Shown here: piece by piece, positions 12,034 through 21,524 of the stretch
How the letters are laid out: the number at the start of each line of letters is the position of its first letter
How positions within the stretch are numbered: the first letter of the stretch is position 1
DNA from: Nannochloris sp. 'desiccata'
Taxonomy: Eukaryota; Chlorophyta; Trebouxiophyceae; Chlorellales; Chlorellaceae
DNA: 64,000 bases
NCBI GenBank assembly: GCA_019044685.2
Contig: JAGTXX020000003.1
Location: 992,001-1,056,000 of the forward strand
Direction: 5' to 3'
Position numbers and translations under genes: made by a program
The notes under the pieces: generated by a model
Database searches by the model: none
What the model was told of the DNA's origin: nothing
The model's input: only the letters and a program-made list of their open reading frames with translations

Positions 12034-13225
12034 TTATTCAGGTTCAGATGGCGAGGAGTACGCCTCAGGTTTTAAAACGCCTACGTAGGGCAAGGATCGC
12101 AAGTGTTCTGCAAAATCTAGGCCATATCCAACTACAAACTTGTCAGGAATAGTAAAACAAAGATATTGGGGGTCAAAGTCAACCTCTCGCCGTGCCGGCT
12201 TCGAAAGCAACGATGCCATTGCAACGGACGCAGCTCCACAGGACTGGTAATGGGATATTAGAGCCTGTGCAGTGTTTCCACTATCTACAATATCTTCAAC
12301 CTATATCTCAAAAAGAAATTAGTAAGTAGAGTATTCTCGAACTTTGATAAAATATAAAGACCGCGTTTGTTTTTCAGAATTTCAAGAGTTGTGACCCTTT
12401 AACAAGTGAACACTTGCAGTGGAAAAGCAACATGCGTCCGTGGGTAGGGGGTCGGTTGTCATCCTGACGTAGCCAACGGGCACCCGATTAAAGGTACCCG
12501 CCCTACGCCGCTCTTTGTTGGCAACGGAAGCAGCGGGCGATAGCATGAAGAGGCCATCGTCACAGGCTTTTGTGTTGCCGTTCAAGGTATGCATGCACAC
12601 AGTATAAAACTCAAAGTAACTCACCAGTAAAACGTGGCGGCCTTGGATGTCCTCGTCTTTCAAAGTTGAAATCCCGAGAACAACTTTACCGGAAGTTTTT
12701 GTTCCGGCACCATAACTACTAGCGCGCACAAATCCCATCTCTAAGCCATCAGGGACAGGATGAATGGCGCGTACAAGGTCTGAGGCAAAAATTATGGCAC
12801 CTTTCAGCGTCTGCAAGAGAAAAGACAAAGCTGATCAGTTCGGCCGTCAACTTTTTGAAAACTTTAAACCAAGCAAAACCGCCAAAAGGGGCAAAATTGT
12901 CAATATGAACCCTATCAACAATACCGTGACAATAATTGGGCGTTTATCTGCGTAATCGTCAGCAATTTGCCTGGAAAAAAACCAACTCGATTTTAAATTT
13001 GCATGCTTATACAAAGCTTGAACGAGCCGTTCCGCACCTGCCAAGCGCTTCAACTTTTACACGAATTTCATCGCCAGAAAGCAAAATTTCTTCAACTGAA
13101 GGGTGCAACGCACGGCCGCCAGTTTTCATCGAAGTCATCTTTGATTTTAAACTGACCCTGCGACCACAGAAGCTGGACGGCTGTGGGAAGTGGTTTAGAA
13201 GCTTTGATGTGCAAGGGAGATTCAT
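12034..13225 (-). CDS. HPRT: Hypoxanthine(-guanine) phosphoribosyltransferase
   Basis: Four minus-strand exons, 13225-13038, 12970-12925, 12810-12625 and 12300-12034, with introns of 67, 114 and 324 bases, give 228 residues in consistent phase. The joined protein reads SVEEILLSGDEIRVKVEALG, then QIADDYADKRPIIVT, TLKGAIIFASDLVRAI, and the PRPP-binding loop VLLVEDIVDSGNTAQALI. It ends FTIPDKFVVGYGLDFAEHLR, the purine-binding region of the family. The enzyme salvages hypoxanthine and guanine to IMP and GMP with PRPP. The first ATG in frame is 13225; an inner ATG at 13138 (MTSMKTGGRA) gives a more usual length, so the extra 29 residues may be untranslated or a targeting sequence. The third intron is unusually long and is discussed separately. 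Confidence 0.92.
12301..12624 (-). other. Long structured third intron of HPRT
   Basis: At 324 bases this intron is about three times longer than its neighbours. On the gene strand it holds GGGTACC and GGTGCCC around an 8-base loop, extendable to about nine pairs, and GGCAAC/GTTGCC around about 55 bases. The exon frame also stays open for about 80 codons past the donor, so retention would give an altered C-terminus. No canonical H box or C/D pair was found. A hosted small RNA is possible but unproven. Confidence 0.3.
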
Positions 13226-13361
13226 ATATTAATTTACTTTAAACTTGAGCTCGCAGTTGTTAGAGCAACAAACTTTGAAAGGCGCCTTCAGAGCACACTC
13301 AAACTCGGCTTGCTAGGCTAAGAGAGAACGAGCTACACGCGTTGAAATCTTGCAAAACTAT

Positions 13362-13610
13362 ATGTCATATAATTCAATCGTCATGGAGGACGGTGTATAT
13401 TGCAGCACAGCTGGCACATACTTCAATGAGAGAGATTCACTCCAAGAACATTACCAATCTGAGTTCCATAGGTAAGTTATTACATTTGATTTGTCGTTGG
13501 GTTCCCTTGTCTAACAGTCATATTCGTGGTCTTAATGCATGCGGGCGTAGAGAAGCATGCAGAACAATCTAAATAACATTTCAAAACCATGCCGCTCGTC
13601 ACTAAATTTA

Positions 13611-13659
<49 letters not shown>

Positions 13660-14859
13660 ATTTACAGATACAACTTGAAGCGCAAGATAGCAGGATTGCC
13701 TCCAGTTACGAAAGAGTGGTATGAAGCTCGCCGTGCACAGTTAGCTGCCTCAGCTTCTGGCCCACTGCAACGCATCTGGCTCGACCCTTTAACAAAGAAG
13801 AAATTCTACAGTGAAAATACCTACCAGGCATTCACACGCTCTAAAAAGTACCTAGACCTTGTCAAACGTAGCGGAAAAGCTGCCCCAGCAGCTGTAGTCA
13901 CCGTCCGTAGACTAAATGAAGGTGCACCACCAGCAGCGGAAGCACCAGCACAACCCCCCGCTGCTGCTGCTGCTCCACTTCCTGTTGGAGCCAACCCCAC
14001 TGGATTCACCGTCAAACCTGCAGTTTATGGCGGTCCCGCAGCTGCAAATGACGCCATGCAGACCTCTGCTGACGACCAAGAAGACTCTGCAGCCGCTAAT
14101 TCAGGGGATGACTGGGAAACAGCAAGTGAAGAGGAAATGGAGGGCAGCCAGAACGAATGGGAAGAATGGGATGTTTGCAGATCCTTATTTGACAACCATA
14201 TCAGCCCGTCCATGGAAGAAAACCTCGAATACATGTGGCGCAAATTTGGATTTTATCTACCCGACTCGGAGTTCTTGGAAGATCCTGAGGGAATGCTGAA
14301 ATACCTAGGCGCAAAGCTGCAATACGGTCATATTCCCCTGTACGAATCAGGTAACAACCCAAAGGCCAAGCAGATGGCGTCCTTACACGGCGTCCAACGC
14401 CACATGGTTGATGTTGGGAAATGTAAAGTGCTTTACGAGGACAATGAGGAAGAGTATGAGGATTTTTACAATTACGATCAAGAAGAGATGGATGTTGATG
14501 GCAATGCAAATGGGCGGCAATTGTTACTAATAGATGCTGAAGATGCTGCTGCCGCTGGTGGTGGCTATGAACTAGCTTTGCCGCAATCAAAGGGCGGGGT
14601 GAAGGTGTTAGGCTCGAGAGAATTCGCTCGATACTACAGGCAGAGGCACAAAGCTGGGGATTCTCGGGAGAGTACTGCTGCTGCACGTGTGTTGGCACAG
14701 TATCGTAAGCTTTCCGTGCCGTTGCTGGGTGATGGCACTGAGGGCTCAATGGAGAAAAGGCGGGCACAAAAGGCAGTGGCGAGAGCTCAAAGAGATTGGA
14801 TTGGAGTGTCTATTCGCCGTAATGTGAATGATAACTTGCCTAGAAACGTTCCGTATTAG
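13362..14859 (+). CDS. REI1/ZNF622-like 60S ribosome maturation factor with degenerate zinc fingers
   Basis: Exons 13362-13471 and 13668-14859 join at FHR|YNLKRKIAGLPPVTKEWYEA, a hallmark of REI1/ZNF622, giving 433 residues. These cytosolic factors act late in 60S subunit maturation. The first finger reads YCSTAGTYFNERDSLQEHYQ then SEFH: one cysteine and both histidine positions remain, but the second cysteine is not seen. The second finger region (IWLDPLTKKKFYSENTYQAF) keeps the spacing and TRSKKY ending but has lost cysteines and histidines. Acidic and Ala/Pro-rich parts follow (about 90-180), then WDVCRSLFDNHISPSMEENL and YMWRKFGFYLPD, the conserved C-terminal REI1 block, and a basic end (RRNVNDNLPRNVPY). 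ATG 13362 and ATG 13383 are both in frame. The intron polypyrimidine tract is a TC microsatellite. Confidence 0.88.
13615..13657 (+). repeat. (TC)n microsatellite in intron
   Basis: About 43 bases of uninterrupted TC dinucleotides run up to the TTTATTTACAG acceptor of the REI1-like gene. They act as, or extend, its polypyrimidine tract, so length changes could affect splicing. Confidence 0.95.
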
Positions 14860-15187
14860 TTTATTAGCTCACCGTGCTTGTGTGCGTTTGTGTGCACAAA
14901 TTAGAGAATTTGCTGTTTCTGTTTGTGAACAACTTGCTCAAAGAGCATTTGTAAATTTTCTGTAAAATATCTTTAGATTTAAACTGTTTTACATTTTTGT
15001 CCTAGATACAGCTCAATATATTCTGCAGAGGGACTGGTTCAGCGCAAGTAGGGGTAATTGATCTAAATATATCGCAGCTCGCAGCACATATAAACAACAA
15101 CAACAAATAACCATTGTATTATTTCCACGTGGGCGCTTGCAAAGATTTTTAAAACATCTATTTTTATTTTTGAGGTATATTGCTTGT
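14860..15187. other. Short intergenic region between convergent genes
   Basis: About 330 bases between the REI1-like stop and the uL2 stop. It is AT-rich and must hold both 3' ends. No coding or RNA signal was recognised. Confidence 0.5.
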
Positions 15188-15958
15188 TTACTCCTTGTCG
15201 ACCTTGAGTAAGGTACCACGGATACGACCAGTACGACGAGCAGCAATAAGACCGACCTTCTGGCCAGGGGGAGCATCACGGCGAACAGTGGATGCGTGAC
15301 CAATATGCTGATGATTACCACCACCGTGGGGATGCTCGACGGGATTCATAGCAACACCACGAACCTTGGGCCAGCTGTTGCGCTTTACGCGGAACTTGTG
15401 GTAACTGCGGCCTGCCTTGAGCATGGGCTTTTCGGTACGACCTCCACCAGAGACCTGGCCGACGGTAGCACGGCAATCGCTGCTGATAACCTTTTTGCTT
15501 CCAGAGGGGAGCTTGATACGGGTGATGCCAGCATCGGGGTTATGGGCAACAATGATGGCATAGTCACCAGAGCAGCGAGCCATGGAGCCACGGTCACCAG
15601 CCTTCTCCTCAATGTTGCAGATGATGGAACCTTCAGGCATCTCACCGACAGGCTTGACGTTACCGATGGTCAGTGCAGCACTCTTTCCGCAGTAAATATA
15701 CTGACCAGTGTAGGTACCCTCGGGGGCAATGAAGAGCTGCTTGTCCTTCTTGTAACGAATGGTGTTTCTGAATTCCACCTTGGCAAGGGGAGCACCACGG
15801 CCAGAGTCGTGAAGAATTTCGGTCACCACACCGCGGATATATCCGTGGCGTTCAGTGGCATCCAAAGTGCGGAGCTTAGCAGCTCCCTTTCTGTGGGTAT
15901 TGTGGGATTTGAAGACGGACCCACGGCCCTTACGCTGTGAGCGAATGACGCGACCCAT
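15188..15958 (-). CDS. RPL8: Cytosolic large-subunit ribosomal protein uL2 (L8)
   Basis: A single coding exon of 256 residues begins [19 protein letters not shown] and ends [13 protein letters not shown], full length for eukaryotic L8. The universally conserved block near the peptidyl-transferase centre is intact ([19 protein letters not shown]). The protein is part of the 60S core. The base string TTTTATTGCAG directly precedes the ATG, so the frame probably follows a 5'-UTR intron that ends at the start codon, common in ribosomal protein genes. I chose ATG 15958 because the frame upstream has no other ATG before that acceptor. The gene is divergent from the SANT-domain gene. Confidence 0.97.
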   Translation of the reverse strand: MGRVIRSQRKGRGSVFKSHNTHRKGAAKLRTLDATERHGYIRGVVTEILHDSGRGAPLAKVEFRNTIRYKKDKQLFIAPEGTYTGQYIYCGKSAALTIGNVKPVGEMPEGSIICNIEEKAGDRGSMARCSGDYAIIVAHNPDAGITRIKLPSGSKKVISSDCRATVGQVSGGGRTEKPMLKAGRSYHKFRVKRNSWPKVRGVAMNPVEHPHGGGNHQHIGHASTVRRDAPPGQKVGLIAARRTGRIRGTLLKVDKE

Positions 15959-16497
15959 CTGCAATAAAAGCAAGACAAAAATATATCAGTTGATATGTTC
16001 TATATAGTTAATGACCCTGATGACCCAGTAAGCTCGCAGCCGCACACTCTTTGCCGCTCTTCAAAATTTCAATGCTGATTTTTTAAGTCTGCAGAGTCTC
16101 TTTAATACCCTTCGTTGAGTGTTCAAGCAGTTATCTATTTCTAAAGATTCTACTTAAGCATTGCTATTCCTAAGGCTGAGTTCCTTGCCGAATTAAAACT
16201 CTGCCATCACCAGCATCCTTTAAGCTGGAGCCAATCACAACACGCTGCTAGGCTGTTTTCCTAATTTTATAGGTCTCTCACCTTTCTATGATCGCTCTAT
16301 CCGCCGCTAGAAGAGGGAGGGGCAGGCATGGAGCTCTATATTTAAGCTGAAAAGGCTGGCCGTCTGGCGCTGTCCGGGGTCGATCGAAGAATTTTTCTTT
16401 CGAGAGGCAATTGTCAAGTTTAAATGCCAGACTATTTGTCGCTAAAATAATTGCTTTTAGACTCGTTAGATACTTTTCAATAATCGTATAAATAATT
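15959..16497. promoter_or_regulatory. Divergent promoter region of uL2 and SANT-domain genes
   Basis: This 539-base non-coding gap lies between two genes transcribed away from each other. It should hold the 5' UTR and likely 5'-UTR intron of uL2 plus both promoters. A TATA-like string (CTATATTTAAGC) lies near 16336. No experimentally known motif could be matched. Confidence 0.45.
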
Positions 16498-17757
16498 ATG
16501 AATGAAATTCCGATGATGAGAGCGCCAGTGCAGGCCTTGGATCACAATGTAGTCTATCCTATGCCAACAATTTTAAACCAACAGCCACCTACTAAAGTCG
16601 CTCGTCCTATCCCAATACCCGTGCCTGGTAAATTCTTTGAACAAAATGAAGCTCCTCCACGCACCAGCGCGAAGCGAAATAAACAGACAGATATCTCCAA
16701 ATCTCTAACAACGGATTCCACTGCCCCGACAGAGACAGGGATGGTGTCTCCTTTCCCAACTTCACCTGGCGCTGCAGCAACTGAACCTGCAAAAAAGCAA
16801 CGCAGAGAGCGTGTGCTTATAGATATGCACAACCAGCATGACGAAGAGGGCGATGATGATGACGACCAAGGCGTAATAGAAAATGCATATGAAAGAGAAC
16901 GTCTAGAGAGAATTAAACGCAACCAAGAAGTAATGCAACAAATGGGGTTACGCCAGCTTGCTGTAGAGACCGCAGCGTTTGCTGCACGTGTACCTAATCC
17001 TACAGGTGCAGAGGGAAGCAATCAGATTTTCAAGCCTAGGAGACGCGCAGGGCCTAAGAAAGCAAAATTTTCCGCCACTCAGGCAGGTCCTCGTCGTTCG
17101 TCTGCTCGAAACCGCCACCAAGCCGGGGAATATTTAGAAAAGACTGACATGAATGGATTAGTACAGGATGATGGTGATGATGCTTTAGAATCTCTCGATG
17201 CAGAGGATTTCTTATTAGATTTAGAAGACTATTTCAAAGTCAGCAATATCGACACGAGCAATGCTATAAAAGTTGATGGGCATTACCGCGGCTGGGTCTC
17301 TAAAGACGTCGCTGAGACCTACGGACTCCCCTTCGAATACCCTGGAGATGATTGGATACGCTCAGCGGGAGCTGCAGCTGCTCCTTCCAGCTCGACTGCT
17401 ACAGGAGGAGGCAGCAAGCGAGGCAGAAAAAAAGGAGGCCGAAGCGGCGGTAGTGATGCGAAAGCAAAATCTTCTGCATCGCTGTCGTATAACCCTAATG
17501 CATATTTTTATCGCCATGTAGCACCACATCAGCGTCAGGCACAGGGTGAATGGACTCAAGAAGAACATAATAAGTTTATGGAAGTGGTGAGGGAGTGGGG
17601 TGTTGGGGATAACTGGGGCTTATTTGCATCGCATATTTGCCAAAGAGTAGGATATCAATGCAGTGCGTTTTATAGAGATGTGATTATACCCTCTGGTGCT
17701 GTGATTGATGATAGATTTAAAATGACACGGACTGGCAAAGCGGTGTTTGTGAGATAA
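16498..17757 (+). CDS. SANT/Myb-like domain nuclear protein
   Basis: An intronless frame of 419 residues. The C-terminal 80 residues form a SANT/Myb-like fold: GEWTQEEHNKFMEVVREWGV, then DNWGLFASHICQRVGYQCSA with FYRDVIIPSG, with spaced tryptophans. The middle has YERERLERIKRNQEVMQQMG, a charged helix found in several nuclear proteins, and two acidic stretches (EEGDDDDDQG; DDGDDALESLDAEDFLLDLE). Basic Lys/Arg runs (KRGRKKGGR) look like nuclear localisation signals. A role in DNA or histone binding is likely from the domain, but no specific family member was recognised. Confidence 0.75.
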   Translation: MNEIPMMRAPVQALDHNVVYPMPTILNQQPPTKVARPIPIPVPGKFFEQNEAPPRTSAKRNKQTDISKSLTTDSTAPTETGMVSPFPTSPGAAATEPAKKQRRERVLIDMHNQHDEEGDDDDDQGVIENAYERERLERIKRNQEVMQQMGLRQLAVETAAFAARVPNPTGAEGSNQIFKPRRRAGPKKAKFSATQAGPRRSSARNRHQAGEYLEKTDMNGLVQDDGDDALESLDAEDFLLDLEDYFKVSNIDTSNAIKVDGHYRGWVSKDVAETYGLPFEYPGDDWIRSAGAAAAPSSSTATGGGSKRGRKKGGRSGGSDAKAKSSASLSYNPNAYFYRHVAPHQRQAQGEWTQEEHNKFMEVVREWGVGDNWGLFASHICQRVGYQCSAFYRDVIIPSGAVIDDRFKMTRTGKAVFVR

Positions 17758-18004
17758 AAGCCCCGGATAAATAAAATAAAATTCTTTCTGTTGTTCACTG
17801 GTGTTTTTGTCATTCTCTTTTACAATCTATGTTTTCAATTGCAAATAAATGCATAGCTATACTGTTGTCCCTGCGCCAAAAGGTACATTTCAAGAAGGAT
17901 TATCCATTTTGTTAAACAGCTGTAAAGGGCGGCAGTGGATATGATAGTTGTATCTTTATCTTTATGAAGAGGAAAATGCAAGAGTGAAGTTAGCGCCCTT
18001 CTGT

Positions 18005-18445
18005 TTACAAAGGCTCGTATCCAGTTTTCAAAAAGTTATAAAAAACATTCTTCAACTCCATCGACTTCTTTTGCACTTCACTCAAGTGCTCGTACTCTTC
18101 GTCGGCCTTCTCCTCTGCCATCTCCTCGAGCTCTTTAGATACAACAGCAGGGCGGTCGACGGCAGCGTGGCCAGGTACATGGTTTCCTTTTTTCTGATCT
18201 GAGCGAATGTCCTTTTTGGTTAAATCCTCTTTGCCCACGCGGAAGCTCTCTTCTTGGGCCAGTCTTTCCTTACGAGAGTTAGCGTCGCCAGCTCCCCAAC
18301 TTCCAGTAGGGCCTGCGGGGTCGTGTATTCCGTTCTTTCCATCTGCGTATACTATAGAAATGCGTTTATGACGGCGGACAGGACGCGTATTCAGGCCACG
18401 AGGGGCCAGATGACTGTAGGACATCTGCAATGCTAATTGCTTCAT
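18005..18445 (-). CDS. Conserved-looking small charged protein, function unknown
   Basis: A 146-residue frame, or 139 if it begins at the inner ATG (18424, MSYSHLAPRG). The inner ATG is preceded by CATTGCAG, an acceptor-like string, as at uL2 and uL23m, so a 5'-UTR intron is possible. The protein is hydrophilic: basic near the start (RPVRRHKR), then DGKNGIHDPAGPTGSWGAGD, then long charged helices (KELEEMAEEKADEEYEHLSE) and the end FYNFLKTGYEPL. It has no membrane segment or signal. I do not recognise the family. It is divergent from the short frame at 18540. Confidence 0.55.
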   Translation of the reverse strand: MKQLALQMSYSHLAPRGLNTRPVRRHKRISIVYADGKNGIHDPAGPTGSWGAGDANSRKERLAQEESFRVGKEDLTKKDIRSDQKKGNHVPGHAAVDRPAVVSKELEEMAEEKADEEYEHLSEVQKKSMELKNVFYNFLKTGYEPL

Positions 18446-18539
18446 ATTTTGTGACGTCTGCAGGGTTTGCTACGCACAATCTAGATTAATCGTTTCGGTC
18501 GAATGTTGATATGTGTTTACTGAATCTATAGAGATTAAA

Positions 18540-18707
18540 ATGAGGAAATTATGGCAGGAAGCGCTCTCAAATGCTCAACGAAACCAGGGTGACGTGGACG
18601 GAGAGCAATTCAAAAGAGCGGATGATCAGCAAGTGCTCTTGTTTTCATTTTATAATATCCTTAAAAATGGTAAGGTTCCATTGGATATGCGATGGAGGGC
18701 AGAATAG
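18540..18707 (+). CDS. Possible small protein, uncertain
   Basis: An ATG in good context (AAAATGAGG) opens a 55-codon frame with a plausible, hydrophilic composition: MRKLWQEALSNAQRN ... FYNILKNGKVPLDMRWRAE. A second open frame, shifted by one, continues to 18813 (NSFVPPSGVKIDEQNG and onward). A frameshift or a very short intron could join them, but no standard intron fits. The motif FYNILKNGKVPL resembles FYNFLKTGYEPL at the end of the divergent neighbour. It may be noise. Confidence 0.3.
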   Translation: MRKLWQEALSNAQRNQGDVDGEQFKRADDQQVLLFSFYNILKNGKVPLDMRWRAE

Positions 18708-18871
18708 CTTTGTTCCGCCTAGTGGGGTAAAGATTGACGAGCAGAATGGAGTAACCCACGTCAGTTGTGAGATGGAGGTGAGCGTGCAAACGTTGAATTT
18801 GATTGACGTCTAGATTGTATTTTGCGTGTTGGCCTTGTCATTGAATTTTTAACTTAAAATTATTCAACAAC

Positions 18872-20053
18872 ATGATTAAAATTTCTCAAACTGATCTGAA
18901 ACACTTTCAATCACTTTGCTCGTCACAGCTTTCTGGTCAAAACGAAACATGCCCAGCGTTGATTACAGTGCCATCAAATTACCTTGAAGATGGGTCCATA
19001 AAAAGCGTGGGTGTCGTGGTAGCCCATGGCGTCAATGCGGAGCTGCAGCGGGGTCCTCTTCTTAGCTCCTTGGCAACCCATTTAGCCAAGCAAGGCTACG
19101 TGGTGATGCGCTATTTTTGCAAACAAAAGGAACAAAGACGGCAACGTATATTTGAGCGCAGTGTGGATACAGTAGTTGCCTCACCATATGCCCGTGGCGT
19201 GAAGAAATGGGTCTTTATTGGCCACGAAAATGGAGCGCGTATCGCTACTTTAGTGGGATATAAAACGCGTAGACCAAAACATGGGTTTATTTTCCTTTCT
19301 TACCCATTAATGGAGCCAGCACCTCCACCTCCAAAACAGAAGGCGGGAGCGGAGCCTCCAGCAGACTCTATCGGACCTCTAATGAAATTAGTGGAAAACG
19401 TAAAGGCACCACAACTTTTCATTTGTGGAGAAATGGATTACAATTGCCCAGGGTCCGATTTAAAGGCCATAGGACCGCAACTTCAAGCAGCAGGTGTCGA
19501 TGCTCGTGCTGTAGTTTTTGAAAATTTAGATGCTCACTTTAGAGGCTCAGAGAACACAGCTGAAATGACTTTAGAGACTTCCGAAAAGATTTTTGGGTTG
19601 ATTGATGCGTTTTTAAAAGGGATTGAAGCGGATTCTGTGGCTTCTGTAAACCTTCTAGAAGGTCTCCCTACCTTTGATTCGATTATTCCAAGTACCAGGG
19701 TGCCTTCTCGTCCGGAAATCGCTGCTGGTGCAGAAGACGGAGCTGAAGACGACGAGGAAATGGACGCAGGGGGAGCATCTCATGTTACAACAATGAATAC
19801 CAGCGCTGCTCATAATAATGTAGGAATGAGTCCAGCAACTATGCTTGCGGCTGCTCAACATGCAGCGTTGCTACAACAGCAACGATTGGCGGGGATGACA
19901 CCAGCAGCAGCAGCGCAGCAGGCACAGCAGATTCAAGCTCTGCAAATGGCGATCTTTCAGCAACAGCTCCAAGCATCTGCGCTAAAACAACAGCAGCAAC
20001 AAGAACAGCAGCAACAACAACAGCAGCAGCAGCAGCAGCAGCCAGCGCCGTGA
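18872..20053 (+). CDS. KANL3/TEX30-like alpha/beta-hydrolase fold protein, nucleophile missing, polyQ tail
   Basis: A single-exon frame of 393 residues. The alpha/beta-hydrolase core is seen: VGVVVAHGVNAELQRGPLLS, HLAKQGYVVMRYFCKQKEQR, the elbow region KKWVFIGHENGARIATLVGY and PQLFICGEMDYNCPGSDLK, ending ENLDAHFRGSEN. This matches the family that includes TEX30 and the KANSL3 subunit of the NSL histone acetyltransferase complex. The usual nucleophile motif GxSxG is GHENG, with Glu in place of Ser, so a classical hydrolase is unlikely; an adaptor role is inferred. The last 110 residues are Ala/Gln/Met-rich and end in polyglutamine from a CAG repeat, typical of transcription co-factors. Confidence 0.75.
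   Translation: MIKISQTDLKHFQSLCSSQLSGQNETCPALITVPSNYLEDGSIKSVGVVVAHGVNAELQRGPLLSSLATHLAKQGYVVMRYFCKQKEQRRQRIFERSVDTVVASPYARGVKKWVFIGHENGARIATLVGYKTRRPKHGFIFLSYPLMEPAPPPPKQKAGAEPPADSIGPLMKLVENVKAPQLFICGEMDYNCPGSDLKAIGPQLQAAGVDARAVVFENLDAHFRGSENTAEMTLETSEKIFGLIDAFLKGIEADSVASVNLLEGLPTFDSIIPSTRVPSRPEIAAGAEDGAEDDEEMDAGGASHVTTMNTSAAHNNVGMSPATMLAAAQHAALLQQQRLAGMTPAAAAQQAQQIQALQMAIFQQQLQASALKQQQQQEQQQQQQQQQQQQPAP
19988..20043 (+). repeat. CAG/CAA (polyglutamine) repeat
   Basis: An imperfect CAG/CAA run codes for about 18 glutamines, broken by one Glu, at the C-terminus of the KANL3/TEX30-like protein. The pure CAG stretch is at the 3' end and is likely length-variable. Confidence 0.95.
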
Positions 20054-20209
20054 TTTGTTAACTATTTTCATTCGGTAAATGTGATTTATTTATTTAAAAG
20101 AGAACCGAAATAAAGGATTGAATTCAACAAACTGCTAGCAAGTATTCAGAGAGGAAAAAACAGCACAGCGTACTCTGTAAATTAAGAAAAAGATGAAAGG
20201 AAAAGAATC

Positions 20210-20221
20210 GGGGGGGGGGGG
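20210..20221 (+). repeat. Poly-G homopolymer
   Basis: Twelve consecutive G bases lie in the 240-base gap between the convergent KANL3-like and PAQR genes. This could form a G-quadruplex with nearby G runs, or be a length error in assembly. Confidence 0.9.
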
Positions 20222-20293
20222 ACAACGGGATGAAAACAAAAATTGAGCATTCAATTTAAAAGAAAGAATTTCCATTTCCTATCAACATATACT

Positions 20294-21120
20294 TTAATTT
20301 TCCGCAGCACATAATGCATCTTTCGCTCCAGAAACAACACTCTTAACAGCTCCAAAATGCAATGCAGATGCAACTATAACAGCAGCATGAAACAACTCAT
20401 GATATCCAAAAACTTCCGGAGAGGGATCAGGCCATTTTGCGGCATAAATTACAGCCCCTAAGCTATAAATAACCCCTCCAGCAACAACCATATACGTAGC
20501 TCCTGGTCCCAATACTACCTTTAGCTGACGTGCATATGGAAGAACGATCCAGCCTAATGCTACGTACAAGAGCGCCGACATCGCTTTGCTGCCGGCACCA
20601 CCACGGCTCATAAATGAATGTGCGATTCCCGCTGCAGCTCCTGTCCAAACTTGTAGGAGGAGACGGCGGCCAGTGACCTCGTCCAAAGCTAGTAAGCATA
20701 ATGGAGTATACGTTCCTAAATTCAAAGAGGAGAATAAAAGAAGAATTAAGTTAACTTTAAATGATATAAACAAACAGGAGCAGAGAGCTGCTGAGAGGAC
20801 GTCTCGTTGAAAAACTATTTGAACGCACCTGCAATAATACAGTAAATCCCAACATGATCTAATTTTCTCATTATGTTCCTTCCTTTGATGCCCCAGGTAG
20901 GAACGTGATAGGTTGCGCTAACAGTGAACATAAGGGTCAGCGAAACGGTATAAATCAGGCATCCAATCTGTGCTTTTCCAGGAGGTGCGTCCAACGTTAA
21001 GAGAAACCCTGCCGCTGCCGCGGCTACTGCAGCAAATTGATGAGAAACGCCACGCCACGCTGCCTTTTTCCGTGGTGTCGCTTTTGGGACAACCCTGTTG
21101 ATCACATTGCTTGTTGCCAT
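20294..21120 (-). CDS. PAQR/hemolysin III family membrane protein
   Basis: Exons 21120-20829 and 20715-20294 (113-base intron) give 237 residues. The join restores CIIAGTYTPLCLLAL, a hallmark of the family. Other marks are TYHVP with KLDHVGIY (conserved His and Asp) and GYHELFHAAVI near the end, which supplies the zinc-binding histidines. Six to seven hydrophobic segments are visible. Bacterial HlyIII and eukaryotic PAQR receptors share this metal-hydrolase-like fold and are linked to ceramide or lipid metabolism; the substrate here is unknown. The first ATG (MATSNVINRV) gives a basic cytosolic N-terminus. It converges with the KANL3-like gene. Confidence 0.9.
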
Positions 21121-21524
21121 GATTGTGATCAGAAGATAGTCAGAAGATACTCGTTCCTAAAAATCTGGAGGTATCTTTATCTTGAGCTTGAGATATGTTA
21201 CAAATAAACAAAGTTGTCACAGGTCCGAAAGAACATGCGTTAGTGTAGGTACTAAAAGTTGTAATCGATTCAAATAAAGGGACTCCCAGTTGTAATCGGA
21301 TTGTGGGGATTGAAACTTCAGAAAAGATGCCTCAGTGAGTCACCGAGTTGAGGCTTGGAGAGAGATGTCTACCGAATACAACTTGTCTTGATGAGGGTTC
21401 TTGGTAGCGGTGGTTGTTCTGGAAGCCTCTCTTCCCGACTACATTCACAACAACAGAGTTCTGTTGTGAATAGGAGATGTGACCATATTTCGTTCCAAGG
21501 CAGCTGCCTGAAACTGCCCGACCA
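21121..21524. other. Intergenic region, nothing recognised
   Basis: About 400 bases upstream of the PAQR gene and downstream of the M16 gene. Short frames on both strands show no family signature. It should hold the PAQR promoter and the M16 3' UTR. Confidence 0.5.

Noticed and set aside
12382..12624. The open frame continuing past HPRT exon 3
   Set aside because: A GTGAGT donor at its start and the restored PRPP-binding motif after the downstream acceptor show it is intron, though retention is kept as a finding.
15296..15940. A 214-codon frame antisense to uL2
   Set aside because: It lies wholly within a strongly conserved ribosomal protein gene on the other strand and has no family signature; its openness follows from codon use of uL2.
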